This document shows positions 18,015 to 25,701 of a stretch of 58,297 nucleotides of DNA, one piece after another. The translations under genes and the position numbers were made by a program. The notes beneath the pieces were generated by a model. That model saw nothing but the letters and a program-made list of their open reading frames with translations, was not told the origin of the DNA and ran no database searches. Source of the DNA: Prevotella sp. (GTDB taxonomy: Bacteria; Bacteroidota; Bacteroidia; Bacteroidales; Bacteroidaceae). Within the stretch, counting starts at the first letter, position 1; each line of letters opens with the position of its first letter. The DNA lies in contig JALFCG010000074.1 in the NCBI GenBank assembly GCA_022771265.1, positions 1-58,297 on the forward strand, given 5' to 3'.

Positions 18015-19043
18015 ATGAACAAAAACACATATATATTAGCCATAGAGAGCAGCTGCGACGACACCTCTGCAGCAGTGCTGCGCGACGGAGTGCTGCTGAG
18101 CAATGTTACAGCAAGCCAAGCCGTTCACGAAGCTTATGGCGGAGTAGTGCCGGAACTGGCATCAAGAGCACACCAGCAGAACGTGGTGCCTGTCGTTGAC
18201 CAAGCCATAAAGCGCGCAGGCATAGCCAAGGAGCAGCTCTCTGCCATCGCTTTCACACGCGGACCGGGACTTATGGGCTCACTGCTTGTAGGCGTCAGCT
18301 TCGCTAAGGGTCTTGCACGCGCCTTGGGCATTCCGCTTATTGACGTCAACCACCTTCAAGGCCATGTGATGGCCCACTTCATAAAGGAGAACGACAACGA
18401 CACCTCCGCCCCACCACTGCCATTCCTGTGCCTTTTGGTAAGCGGCGGAAACTCGCAGATAGTAAAAGTCAATGCCTACAACAAGATGGAGGTAATCGGA
18501 CAGACTATTGACGACGCGGCAGGCGAAGCCATCGACAAGTGTTCGAAAGTAATGGGATTGGGCTATCCCGGAGGCCCTATCATCGACAGGCTCGCACGAA
18601 AGGGCAACCCAAAGGCTTTTAAATTTGCCGAGCCACAGATCGCCGACCTCAACTACAGCTTCAGCGGACTGAAGACATCGTTCCTGTACTCGTTGAGAGA
18701 TTGGGTAGCGGAAGACCCAGACTTCATTGAAAAGCACAAAGAAGACATTGCAGCCAGCCTTGAATACACCATCGTGGACATATTGATGAAAAAACTACGC
18801 AAGGCAGTGAAACAGACAGGCATAAAGCATGTGGCGGTGGCAGGAGGAGTCAGTGCCAACAACGGGCTGAGAAACGCGTTCCACGACCATGCGAATCGTT
18901 ACGGTTGGACAATATACATACCGAAATTCAGCTACACTACCGACAACGCGGCAATGATAGGCATAACAGGCTATTATAAATATCTCAACAATGAATTTTG
19001 TAACATCGATGCCCCGGCATTTGCAAAGACAACATTCGAATGA
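18015..19043 (+). CDS. tsaD: tRNA N6-threonylcarbamoyladenosine transferase TsaD
   Basis: A 342-residue enzyme transferring the threonylcarbamoyl group to A37 of ANN-decoding tRNAs, together with TsaB and TsaE. The ASKHA fold begins with ILAIESSCDDTSAA. The metal motif is HLQGHVMAH near residue 113. Nucleotide-binding parts are LVSGGNSQIV near 140 and AVAGGVSANNGLR near 275. Full length. It follows map by 12 bases; pncC follows after 38 bases. Confidence 0.97.
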   Translation: MNKNTYILAIESSCDDTSAAVLRDGVLLSNVTASQAVHEAYGGVVPELASRAHQQNVVPVVDQAIKRAGIAKEQLSAIAFTRGPGLMGSLLVGVSFAKGLARALGIPLIDVNHLQGHVMAHFIKENDNDTSAPPLPFLCLLVSGGNSQIVKVNAYNKMEVIGQTIDDAAGEAIDKCSKVMGLGYPGGPIIDRLARKGNPKAFKFAEPQIADLNYSFSGLKTSFLYSLRDWVAEDPDFIEKHKEDIAASLEYTIVDILMKKLRKAVKQTGIKHVAVAGGVSANNGLRNAFHDHANRYGWTIYIPKFSYTTDNAAMIGITGYYKYLNNEFCNIDAPAFAKTTFE

Positions 19044-19081
19044 AAGGAGAAAATGAAATCAGACAATAATACAAAAAAAAC

Positions 19082-19621
19082 ATGGACTTTGAAAGCAAAA
19101 TCATCAGCAGGGAAGTAAGCCAACTTCTATGGGAAAGGGAAAAAACAGTCAGTACGGCAGAGAGTTGTACCGGAGGAAGAATAGCAGAGGCACTGATTGC
19201 CATCCCCGGAGCCTCGAAATACTTTAAGGGAGGCATCGTTTCATATACTGACGAAGTAAAAGAGAGACTGCTCAGTGTTGACCATTCACTCCTTGAAGAA
19301 AAGACCGCCGTATGCGAAGAAGTAGCAAAAGCAATGGTTAAGGGAGCATGCAGTGCACTCAACACAGACTATGCCATTGCCGCGACAGGAATAGCAGGTC
19401 CTGGAGGCGGAACAAAGGACATTCCCGTGGGTACAATATGGATAGCTTGCGGCACCCCCGACTCGGTACGCACGCTGAAAGTCAGCGAAGATTTCGGACG
19501 CGACATCAATCTCGCCATTGCCACCAACAAAGCGATGCAGCTTTTCTGTGATTTTTTGAACGAGGAAGAGGGCGAAAGGACAGAAAATGAGCCCGAAGAA
19601 AGCATTTTTGGCAAAAAATAA
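19082..19621 (+). CDS. pncC: nicotinamide-nucleotide amidase (CinA C-terminal family)
   Basis: A 179-residue stand-alone CinA C-terminal domain that converts nicotinamide mononucleotide to nicotinate mononucleotide in pyridine nucleotide salvage. STAESCTGGRIAEALIAIPG near residue 21 carries the active-site Ser/Thr, and AATGIAGPGGGTKDIPVGT near 101 is the other conserved segment. An acidic tail of about 20 residues extends past the domain. The longer two-domain CinA form is not present here. Confidence 0.93.
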   Translation: MDFESKIISREVSQLLWEREKTVSTAESCTGGRIAEALIAIPGASKYFKGGIVSYTDEVKERLLSVDHSLLEEKTAVCEEVAKAMVKGACSALNTDYAIAATGIAGPGGGTKDIPVGTIWIACGTPDSVRTLKVSEDFGRDINLAIATNKAMQLFCDFLNEEEGERTENEPEESIFGKK

Positions 19622-19671
19622 GCACTGAAAATCAAAATAATCCTTAAAAAGGCAAATTTTGCTTGCTAATA

Positions 19672-19703
19672 TTTGGTAATTCGGGAAAAAGTCACTAAAT
19701 TTG
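19672..19703 (+). promoter_or_regulatory. promoter of rpmB-rpmG-DUF4295
   Basis: TTTG at 19672-19675, a 20-base spacer and TAAATTTG at 19696-19703. The ATG of rpmB follows at 19755. Confidence 0.75.
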
Positions 19704-19754
19704 CACCCTGTTTGGAATAAGTTATAAAAAAGAAAACAAAAAACTTAGATAGAA

Positions 19755-20018
19755 ATGTCGAAGATTTGTCAAATTACGGGAAAGAAGGCACAGATAGGTT
19801 GTAATGTGTCTCACTCAAAGCACCGCACAAAGCGCAGTTTTGACGTCAACCTCTTCAGCAAGAAATTCTACTATGTAGAAGAAGGATGCTGGATTAGCTT
19901 GAAGATCAGTGCCGCTGGTCTGCGTATGATTAATAAAGTAGGTCTCGATGCCGCATTGAAGCAGGCTGTAGCCAAAGGCTTCGTTGACTGGAAGGACATT
20001 AAAGTGATAGGAGAGTAA
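19755..20018 (+). CDS. rpmB: 50S ribosomal protein L28
   Basis: An 87-residue ribosomal protein. It has the family start [19 protein letters not shown], followed by the basic stretch [10 protein letters not shown]. The C-terminal [18 protein letters not shown] is typical of the Bacteroidota form. It is first of three small ribosome-linked genes under one promoter, and rpmG begins four bases after its stop. Confidence 0.97.
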   Translation: MSKICQITGKKAQIGCNVSHSKHRTKRSFDVNLFSKKFYYVEEGCWISLKISAAGLRMINKVGLDAALKQAVAKGFVDWKDIKVIGE

Positions 20019-20022
20019 TACG

Positions 20023-20211
20023 ATGGCAAAGAAAGCAAAAGGCAATAGAGTACAGGTTATACTGGAGTGCACTGAAATGAAAAACAGCGGCATGCCAGGA
20101 ACAAGCCGTTACATCACCACAAAGAATCGCAAGAACACTCCTGAGAGAATGGAACTGATGAAGTACAACCCCATCTTGAAAAAGATGACCCTTCACAAGG
20201 AAATCAAATAA
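20023..20211 (+). CDS. rpmG: 50S ribosomal protein L33
   Basis: A 62-residue ribosomal protein. It has [20 protein letters not shown], then [20 protein letters not shown], and ends in [10 protein letters not shown]. The zinc-binding CxxC pairs of some L33 forms are lacking, so it is the zinc-independent type. It lies between rpmB and the DUF4295 gene. Confidence 0.96.
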   Translation: MAKKAKGNRVQVILECTEMKNSGMPGTSRYITTKNRKNTPERMELMKYNPILKKMTLHKEIK

Positions 20212-20236
20212 TAATAAATTTTAAGCACTAAGACAC

Positions 20237-20395
20237 ATGGCAAAGAAAGTCGTCGCTACCCTCCAAGAAGGCAAAAAGGACGGTCGCGCTTACTCAAAAG
20301 TCATCAAGATGGTGAAAAGCCCCAAAACCGGTGCTTACATCTTTGATGAGCGTATGGTTCCTAACGAGGCAGTTAAGGACTTCTTCAAGAACTAA
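20237..20395 (+). CDS. DUF4295 small protein
   Basis: A 52-residue basic protein beginning MAKKVVATLQEGKKDGRAYS and ending NEAVKDFFKN. The family is found after rpmB-rpmG in Bacteroidota and is thought to be linked to the ribosome, but no function is established. The start ATG at 20237 is 25 bases after the rpmG stop, and a strong terminator follows, so it is the last gene of this operon. Confidence 0.93.
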   Translation: MAKKVVATLQEGKKDGRAYSKVIKMVKSPKTGAYIFDERMVPNEAVKDFFKN

Positions 20396-20419
20396 TATTC
20401 GCACACTATAAGACATTTT

Positions 20420-20453
20420 GGCTGCAACCAACAACAATTGGTTGCAGCCTTTT
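20420..20453 (+). terminator. terminator of the rpmB operon
   Basis: A perfect 12-base stem (GGCTGCAACCAA / TTGGTTGCAGCC) with a CAACAA loop, followed by TTTT, 25 bases after the DUF4295 stop. Confidence 0.9.
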
Positions 20454-20578
20454 GTATATGACAACATACCTGTTATTTGCTGAAAAAACGACAATTAACT
20501 AAACAATGCAATTTTTTTTGGGAAAAATGACAGATATTTGAAAAAAAATTTGTAAGTTTGCACTCAAATTATACAAAC

Positions 20579-21541
20579 ATGGGTATATTCGGATTTTTCA
20601 ACAAAAACAAAAAGGAAACCCTCGACAAGGGGTTGGAAAAAACAAAAACAAGCGTTTTTGACAAACTCGCACGCGCCGTCGCAGGAAAATCAAAAGTTGA
20701 CGACGAAGTGCTTGACAACTTGGAAGAAGTGCTCATCACAAGCGACGTAGGCGTGGACACTACGCTGAAAATCATTGAACGCATAGAACAACGAGTGGCA
20801 CGCGACAAATATGTAAGCACCTCAGAGCTCAACACCATCCTGCGACAAGAAATAGCAGCACTGCTTGCAGAAAACAATTCTGAAGACAACGACAACTGGG
20901 ACTTGCCTACCGACCACAAGCCATACGTCATTCTCGTAGTCGGCGTAAATGGAGTTGGAAAAACAACAACCATAGGAAAACTTGCATACCAATTCAAGAA
21001 TGCAGGAAAAAAAGTATATCTCGGAGCTGCTGACACCTTTAGGGCGGCAGCCGTGGAGCAACTCTGCATCTGGGGCGAACGAGTAGGAGTGACAGTGATA
21101 AAACAACAGATGGGAAGCGACCCCGCATCAGTAGCTTTCGACACCCTGAGCAGCGCAAAGGCCAACGAAGCCGACGTGGTCATCATCGACACAGCAGGAC
21201 GACTGCACAACAAGGTCGGACTGATGAACGAACTGAAGAAGATTAAGGACGTAATGAAGAAAGTTCTGTCCGAAGCACCCGACGAAGTAATGCTGGTACT
21301 TGACGGAAGCACCGGACAAAACGCCTTCGAACAAGCCAAACAGTTTGCGGCAGTAACACAAATAACGTCACTCGCCATCACAAAACTCGACGGAACGGCC
21401 AAAGGAGGAGTTGTCATCGGCATTAGCGACCAATTGAAAGTGCCTGTGAAATATATCGGGCTTGGAGAGAAAATGGAAGACCTGCAACTGTTCAACAAAG
21501 TGCAATTCGTTGATTCACTATTTAAGAAAGAACAAGCGTGA
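20579..21541 (+). CDS. ftsY: signal recognition particle receptor FtsY
   Basis: A 320-residue GTPase receptor at the inner membrane that takes over ribosomes from SRP. It has a short N-terminal region (MGIFGFFNKNKKETLDKGLE), the helical N domain, and the G domain with VGVNGVGKTTTIGKLA near residue 122, DTFRAAAVEQL near 150, DTAGR near 204 and TKLDGTAKGG near 268. The long acidic A domain of E. coli FtsY is absent, as is usual here. The start at 20579 is chosen over 20558 because the upstream ATG overlaps the TAAGTTTG box (20553-20560). Confidence 0.96.
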   Translation: MGIFGFFNKNKKETLDKGLEKTKTSVFDKLARAVAGKSKVDDEVLDNLEEVLITSDVGVDTTLKIIERIEQRVARDKYVSTSELNTILRQEIAALLAENNSEDNDNWDLPTDHKPYVILVVGVNGVGKTTTIGKLAYQFKNAGKKVYLGAADTFRAAAVEQLCIWGERVGVTVIKQQMGSDPASVAFDTLSSAKANEADVVIIDTAGRLHNKVGLMNELKKIKDVMKKVLSEAPDEVMLVLDGSTGQNAFEQAKQFAAVTQITSLAITKLDGTAKGGVVIGISDQLKVPVKYIGLGEKMEDLQLFNKVQFVDSLFKKEQA

Positions 21542-22842
21542 ACCATAATACAATAGACATAATAACAATGGGATGCTCAAAGAACCTCGTTGACAGCGAG
21601 ACTCTTATGGGCATGTTCGAGGCTGCAGGGTACCACTGCGTCCACGACAGCAAGAACCCAAAAGGAGAGATTGCCGTAGTAAACACCTGCGGATTCATAC
21701 AAGACGCCAAAGAAGAAAGCATCAACACCATACTCGAGCTGGCACAGGCAAAGGAAGAAGGCAGACTAAAAAAGCTCTACGTCATGGGCTGCCTTTCACA
21801 ACGCTATCAGGAAGAGCTCGAAAAGGAAATACCACAGGTTGACAAATTCTACGGGAAGTTCAACTATAAACAATTACTGAACGACCTTGGGCACGGAGGT
21901 ATGAAATCGTGCGACGGACAAAGAAAGCTGACCACACCACGCCATTACGCTTACATCAAAATCAGTGAAGGATGCGACAGAAATTGCGCATACTGTGCAA
22001 TACCAATAATCACCGGCAAGCACGTCAGCAGGCCAATGGACGAAATACTCGAAGAAGTAAGGCAAATGGTGGCAAAAGGCACATTCGAGTTCCAGATTAT
22101 TGCGCAAGAACTGACATATTACGGCATTGACTTCGACGGACGGCAGCACATCGCTGAACTGGTGTCGAAAATGGCAGACATCAAGGGAGTCAAATGGATT
22201 AGACTCCACTATGCCTATCCTGCTCATTTCCCATGGGAACTGCTTGACGTGATGAGGGAAAAGCCAAACGTTTGCAAATACCTCGACATCGCCCTACAGC
22301 AAATTTCCGACAATATGCTAGACAGGATGCACCGTCATGTCACCAAGGCAGAGACATACGACATGATTGAACGCATGAGACGCGAAGTACCCGGAATACA
22401 CCTTCGTACAACACTAATGGTCGGATTTCCTGGAGAGACAGAGGAAGACTTCGAGGAACTTATGGAATTCACCCGTTGGGCAAGATTCGAACGAATGGGC
22501 GCATTTGCCTACTCAGAAGAAGACGGCACATACTCTGCAACCAACTATAAGGACGACGTGTCTCAAGAAGTGAAACAAGCAAGACTCGACAAACTCATGG
22601 CTCTTCAACAGAAAATCAGCGCGGAGCTTGAAGCCGAGAAAATAGGGAAAGTCATGAAAGTAGTGATTGACAGGAAAGAAGGCAACTACTATATCGGACG
22701 AACAGAATACAGTTCCCCTGAAGTTGACCCGGAAGTCCTCATAAGAAAAGAAAACTCAACGCTACACGTCGGGAGAATGTACGACATCATAATAACCGAC
22801 TCGGAAGAATTCGACATATACGGCAAAGTATTAAAGAAATGA
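21538..22842 (+). CDS. rimO: ribosomal protein S12 methylthiotransferase RimO
   Basis: A 434-residue radical-SAM enzyme adding a methylthio group to an Asp of ribosomal protein S12. It has an N-terminal UPF0004 domain (ITMGCSKNLVDSE, with two further Cys), the radical-SAM motif CDRNCAYCAIP near residue 147, and a C-terminal TRAM domain. The start is a GTG whose last two bases overlap the ftsY stop (GTGA), so translation is coupled to ftsY. Confidence 0.96.
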   Translation: MNHNTIDIITMGCSKNLVDSETLMGMFEAAGYHCVHDSKNPKGEIAVVNTCGFIQDAKEESINTILELAQAKEEGRLKKLYVMGCLSQRYQEELEKEIPQVDKFYGKFNYKQLLNDLGHGGMKSCDGQRKLTTPRHYAYIKISEGCDRNCAYCAIPIITGKHVSRPMDEILEEVRQMVAKGTFEFQIIAQELTYYGIDFDGRQHIAELVSKMADIKGVKWIRLHYAYPAHFPWELLDVMREKPNVCKYLDIALQQISDNMLDRMHRHVTKAETYDMIERMRREVPGIHLRTTLMVGFPGETEEDFEELMEFTRWARFERMGAFAYSEEDGTYSATNYKDDVSQEVKQARLDKLMALQQKISAELEAEKIGKVMKVVIDRKEGNYYIGRTEYSSPEVDPEVLIRKENSTLHVGRMYDIIITDSEEFDIYGKVLKK

Positions 22843-22867
22843 AACAATATTTTTAACACTCTGGAAC

Positions 22868-23152
22868 ATGAACAACAAGGAATTCATTCAGCGTCTGTCA
22901 GGACGAATGGGTTACACAACCTCCGACACACAACGCATGGTGACAAACATCATCGACCGAATGAGCGACGGATTTCAGGAAGGCAACAGCGTTGCCATTC
23001 CCGGATTTGGTGTGTTTGAAATAAAAAAGAAACTTGAACGCATCATGGTCAACCCATCCACACAACAGCGAATGCTTGTTCCACCAAAATTAGTGTTGAA
23101 CTTCAAACCTGCACCAACCCTAAAGGAAAAGGTAAAAAAAGGAGGAGAATAA
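22868..23152 (+). CDS. HU family DNA-binding protein
   Basis: A 94-residue protein with the HU fold: helical N-terminus NNKEFIQRLSGRMGYTTSDT, GNSVAIPGFGVFEIKKK, and the arm and C-terminal helix regions. It is shorter and more divergent than classic HU, lacking the usual RNPxTG arm sequence (here MVNPSTQQRMLVPPKL). It begins 25 bases after rimO and ends six bases before a second HU-domain gene, so the two HU genes are probably coexpressed and may form heterodimers. Confidence 0.9.
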   Translation: MNNKEFIQRLSGRMGYTTSDTQRMVTNIIDRMSDGFQEGNSVAIPGFGVFEIKKKLERIMVNPSTQQRMLVPPKLVLNFKPAPTLKEKVKKGGE

Positions 23153-23158
23153 ATAGTT

Positions 23159-24361
23159 ATGGGGAAATATACAATCCAACATCTCGCCGACATTCTCGTA
23201 AAGAAAAATGGCTTGGCTGACAACGAGGCACAAAACTTCGTCAATGGAATTTTTGAAGTAATCAAAGAGGGACTTGAAACCGACAAACTCGTGAAAATCA
23301 AGGGATTTGGAACTTTCAAGATTATTGATGTAGACCCCAGAGAAAGCGTTAATGTCAACACTGGAGAAAGAGTGCTGATTGAAGGACATCAAAAAGTGAC
23401 ATTCACGCCTGACAGTACAATGAAGGAAATGGTCAACAGGCCATTCTCACAGTTCGATACTGTAATACTCAAAGACGGTGTCGATTTCTCCGGCATCGAC
23501 ATCACAATTGACAACAACAATACTCAAGACACAGAAGAAGACAATCTCATTGCCGAAGAAGAAGTAGCAGTTTCTGTAGATAATAAAGCCGAAGGAAAAA
23601 ACGTTGAAGAAAAGTCAGTCGAAGAAAAAACCGTTGAAGAAAAAGCTGAGAGCGAAAAAACAGAAGAACCTTCTGACGTTGAAACACCTTTAGAGCAAGA
23701 AACTGAATTTGGTTTATCACAAGAAAAAGAGAATAATGCCGTGGCAGAACCAACAGATGCAAACGAGCATAGCGAATGTGAGAATATAACTGAAAAAGAA
23801 ACGACGACAGAAGAAACGACGACAGAAGAAGATAGCCGCAGCTACACCTATTTCTATATATATGTTGCTGTCTGTATCATTCTCATGGTCGCCTCAGCCT
23901 ACGGAGGTTATATGTTCGGACTTGAAGATGGACGACATCAGGAAACAAGTTCGCAAATTGCAAAATATTCAGAATACCTTGATAAACAAACTGCAGAGAT
24001 CAGGGCACAGAGAATGGCGAACGAGGCTTACATTGCCAAAGACACGACGAAAGCAGTAAAAGAAACAAAACAGAGTGACCACACGACGACAAAGAAAGCA
24101 AAGGACGACTTCTCAAAATATAATGAGGCAGACCCCAGGGTAAGAACCGGTGCTTATGTAATAGTGGGCATTGAGAAAAACGTGACTGCACGTGAAGGAC
24201 AGACAGTAGCCAGCATCTCCAACTCCCTGCTAGGTCCAGGTATGTCATGCTACATAGAGGTGCTTAACGGGGTGAAGGCAGACCAACCGCTGAAAGAAGG
24301 CACTGTAATAAAAATACCGAAACTGATACACAAAAAAGCAGCAAAAAAACTTGCGAAATAA
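23159..24361 (+). CDS. membrane-anchored HU-domain protein with LysM-like C-terminus
   Basis: A 400-residue protein. Residues 1-95 are an HU domain (YTIQHLADILVKKNGLAD, KIKGFGTFKI, VNVNTGERVLIEGHQKVTF). A low-complexity Glu-rich linker follows, with short repeats of the type EEKxVEEK and TTEETTTEE (about 120-225). A single membrane helix lies at about 227-252 (YFYIYVAVCIILMVASAYGG). A C-terminal domain at about 328-392 looks LysM-like (REGQTVASISNSLLGPGMSC, then GTVIKIPK). With the HU domain in the cytoplasm, the LysM-like part would face the periplasm, linking DNA to the envelope. The topology is inferred; the domains are seen. Confidence 0.85.
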   Translation: MGKYTIQHLADILVKKNGLADNEAQNFVNGIFEVIKEGLETDKLVKIKGFGTFKIIDVDPRESVNVNTGERVLIEGHQKVTFTPDSTMKEMVNRPFSQFDTVILKDGVDFSGIDITIDNNNTQDTEEDNLIAEEEVAVSVDNKAEGKNVEEKSVEEKTVEEKAESEKTEEPSDVETPLEQETEFGLSQEKENNAVAEPTDANEHSECENITEKETTTEETTTEEDSRSYTYFYIYVAVCIILMVASAYGGYMFGLEDGRHQETSSQIAKYSEYLDKQTAEIRAQRMANEAYIAKDTTKAVKETKQSDHTTTKKAKDDFSKYNEADPRVRTGAYVIVGIEKNVTAREGQTVASISNSLLGPGMSCYIEVLNGVKADQPLKEGTVIKIPKLIHKKAAKKLAK

Positions 24362-24427
24362 CACATTGTCGGTATTTGCAACAAACAGTACTCAAAAAAA
24401 TGGAATAAAAATACCCAAAAGTAAGTA

Positions 24428-24458
24428 TTGCCCAACTGATTTTTTTGATATACCTTTG
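24428..24458 (+). promoter_or_regulatory. promoter of the hemerythrin-LuxR gene
   Basis: TTG at 24428-24430, a 20-base spacer and TACCTTTG at 24451-24458; ATG at 24488. Confidence 0.7.
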
Positions 24459-24487
24459 CACACATTAATAAATCAAGTTGCAAACAA

Positions 24488-25441
24488 ATGAAAAATCAAA
24501 AGGTGTACGAATCCAACGACCAAATGATTTCGCTCATTCGCGACAATTACAACGTGCTGCAATCATTGGGTTGTTTCGGCATAACATTAGGTTTCGGTGA
24601 CAAGACAGTCAACGAAACATGTATTGACAACTGTGTTGACACATATACGTTTCTCGCAGTAGTCAACTATACTATTAACGGATATTACAATGCCGACGAT
24701 GCCGACCGTCTGTCAGTCCCTACCCTTCTCCATTATCTTGAGGCAAGCCATATCTACTATCTTGACTATCAGCTGCCTTCAATACGTCGCGAACTGCAAG
24801 AATCAATAAACGAGAGCGACAGCCTTGGCACTCTCATTATGAATTTCTATGATGAATATGCCCGGGAAATACATAAACACATGAAGTACGAGGAGAAACA
24901 CCTTTTCCCCTACGTCAAACAACTGTTAAAAGGAAACGCCCCGTCAGATTATGACATCGAGACATTCTCTAAACACCACAGCCAAACCGACCAGAAACTT
25001 CGCGAACTGAAAAACATCATTCTCAAATATCTCCCGGGAGACATCCGTCGCAATAACAAGCTCACTGCGACGCTATACGGATTATACAATAATGAAGAAT
25101 GGCTGAAACTTCACTCACAGGTTGAAGACAACATTTTCGTTCCTGCTATAAGAAACCTCGAACGGAAACAGATAAAGGACAGCGTAACAAGAAACATATC
25201 CAATATGGTATGCAATAAAGAAACTGCCGAACCTCTTTCAGACAGAGAGAAAGACGTAATAATCAGCTTAGTTCAAGGAATGTCAAATAAAGAGATTGCA
25301 GACCACTTGTTCATTTCTGTAAACACCGTCATCACCCATCGAAGGAACATTGCCCGTAAACTACAGATACACAGCTCTGCAGGATTAACCATTTACGCTA
25401 TAGTAAACGGGTTGGTAGATATTTCGACAGTAAATCTATAA
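24488..25441 (+). CDS. hemerythrin-like / LuxR-type transcription regulator
   Basis: A 317-residue protein. Residues 75-225 form a helical domain with repeated His/Glu positions expected of a di-iron hemerythrin fold: ASHIYYLDYQLP, EIHKHMKYEEKHLFPY, FSKHHSQTDQKL and LHSQVEDNIFVPA. These resemble the RIC/YtfE (ScdA) iron-sulfur repair family. Residues 248-310 are a LuxR/GerE helix-turn-helix (LSDREKDVIISLVQGMSNKE, then ISVNTVITHRRNIARKL). A di-iron sensor joined to a DNA-binding domain suggests direct sensing of oxygen, nitric oxide or iron. It precedes the oxygen-sensitive nrdDG genes, a possible target. Confidence 0.85.
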   Translation: MKNQKVYESNDQMISLIRDNYNVLQSLGCFGITLGFGDKTVNETCIDNCVDTYTFLAVVNYTINGYYNADDADRLSVPTLLHYLEASHIYYLDYQLPSIRRELQESINESDSLGTLIMNFYDEYAREIHKHMKYEEKHLFPYVKQLLKGNAPSDYDIETFSKHHSQTDQKLRELKNIILKYLPGDIRRNNKLTATLYGLYNNEEWLKLHSQVEDNIFVPAIRNLERKQIKDSVTRNISNMVCNKETAEPLSDREKDVIISLVQGMSNKEIADHLFISVNTVITHRRNIARKLQIHSSAGLTIYAIVNGLVDISTVNL

Positions 25442-25464
25442 CATAATCCGCCATCAACCAGCAA

Positions 25465-25495
25465 CAGCCCCAGATGTTTCATCTGAGGCTTTTTT
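25465..25495 (+). terminator. terminator after the hemerythrin-LuxR gene
   Basis: AGCCCCAGAT and ATCTGAGGCT pair apart from one internal mismatch, followed by six T bases. Confidence 0.8.
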
Positions 25496-25571
25496 ATGTA
25501 AAAATGATGCCTTTAAGTTTTTTTAATGTGATATTTTCGTTTATTGCGACACAATATATAGAAAATTGTAT

Positions 25572-25579
25572 TACCTTTG
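25572..25579 (+). promoter_or_regulatory. -7 box of nrdDG
   Basis: TACCTTTG is seen, but no TTTG at the normal distance, which suggests a weak promoter that may need an activator. The leader to nrdD would be about 115 bases and contains a short ORF at 25645. Confidence 0.5.
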
Positions 25580-25644
25580 CAACCGATTTCAGTTAGCAAA
25601 AAACAACAACTGCGACTAAGAAATCATAAACAAAGTTTTCAAAA

Positions 25645-25701
25645 ATGGACAACTTTCAAAAGTTAGAAACACAAAAAGTTTCCCAAAAACAACAACAATA
25701 A
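25645..25701 (+). CDS. 18-residue upstream ORF coupled to nrdD
   Basis: ATG at 25645 opens an 18-codon frame reading MDNFQKLETQKVSQKQQQ, six of its residues Gln. Its TAA stop shares one base with the nrdD ATG (TAATG at 25699-25703), the arrangement of translational coupling. There is no strong Shine-Dalgarno sequence. It may be a real leader peptide that controls entry to nrdD, or a chance ORF in an A-rich leader. Confidence 0.4.
   Translation: MDNFQKLETQKVSQKQQQ

Noticed and set aside
20569..21546. 325-codon open frame antisense to ftsY
   Set aside because: It mirrors ftsY almost exactly, is Ser- and Thr-rich, and has no recognisable domain.
23520..23840. tandem repeat element
   Set aside because: The repetition is in-frame Glu/Thr/Lys codons of the HU membrane protein linker, so it is coding low complexity.
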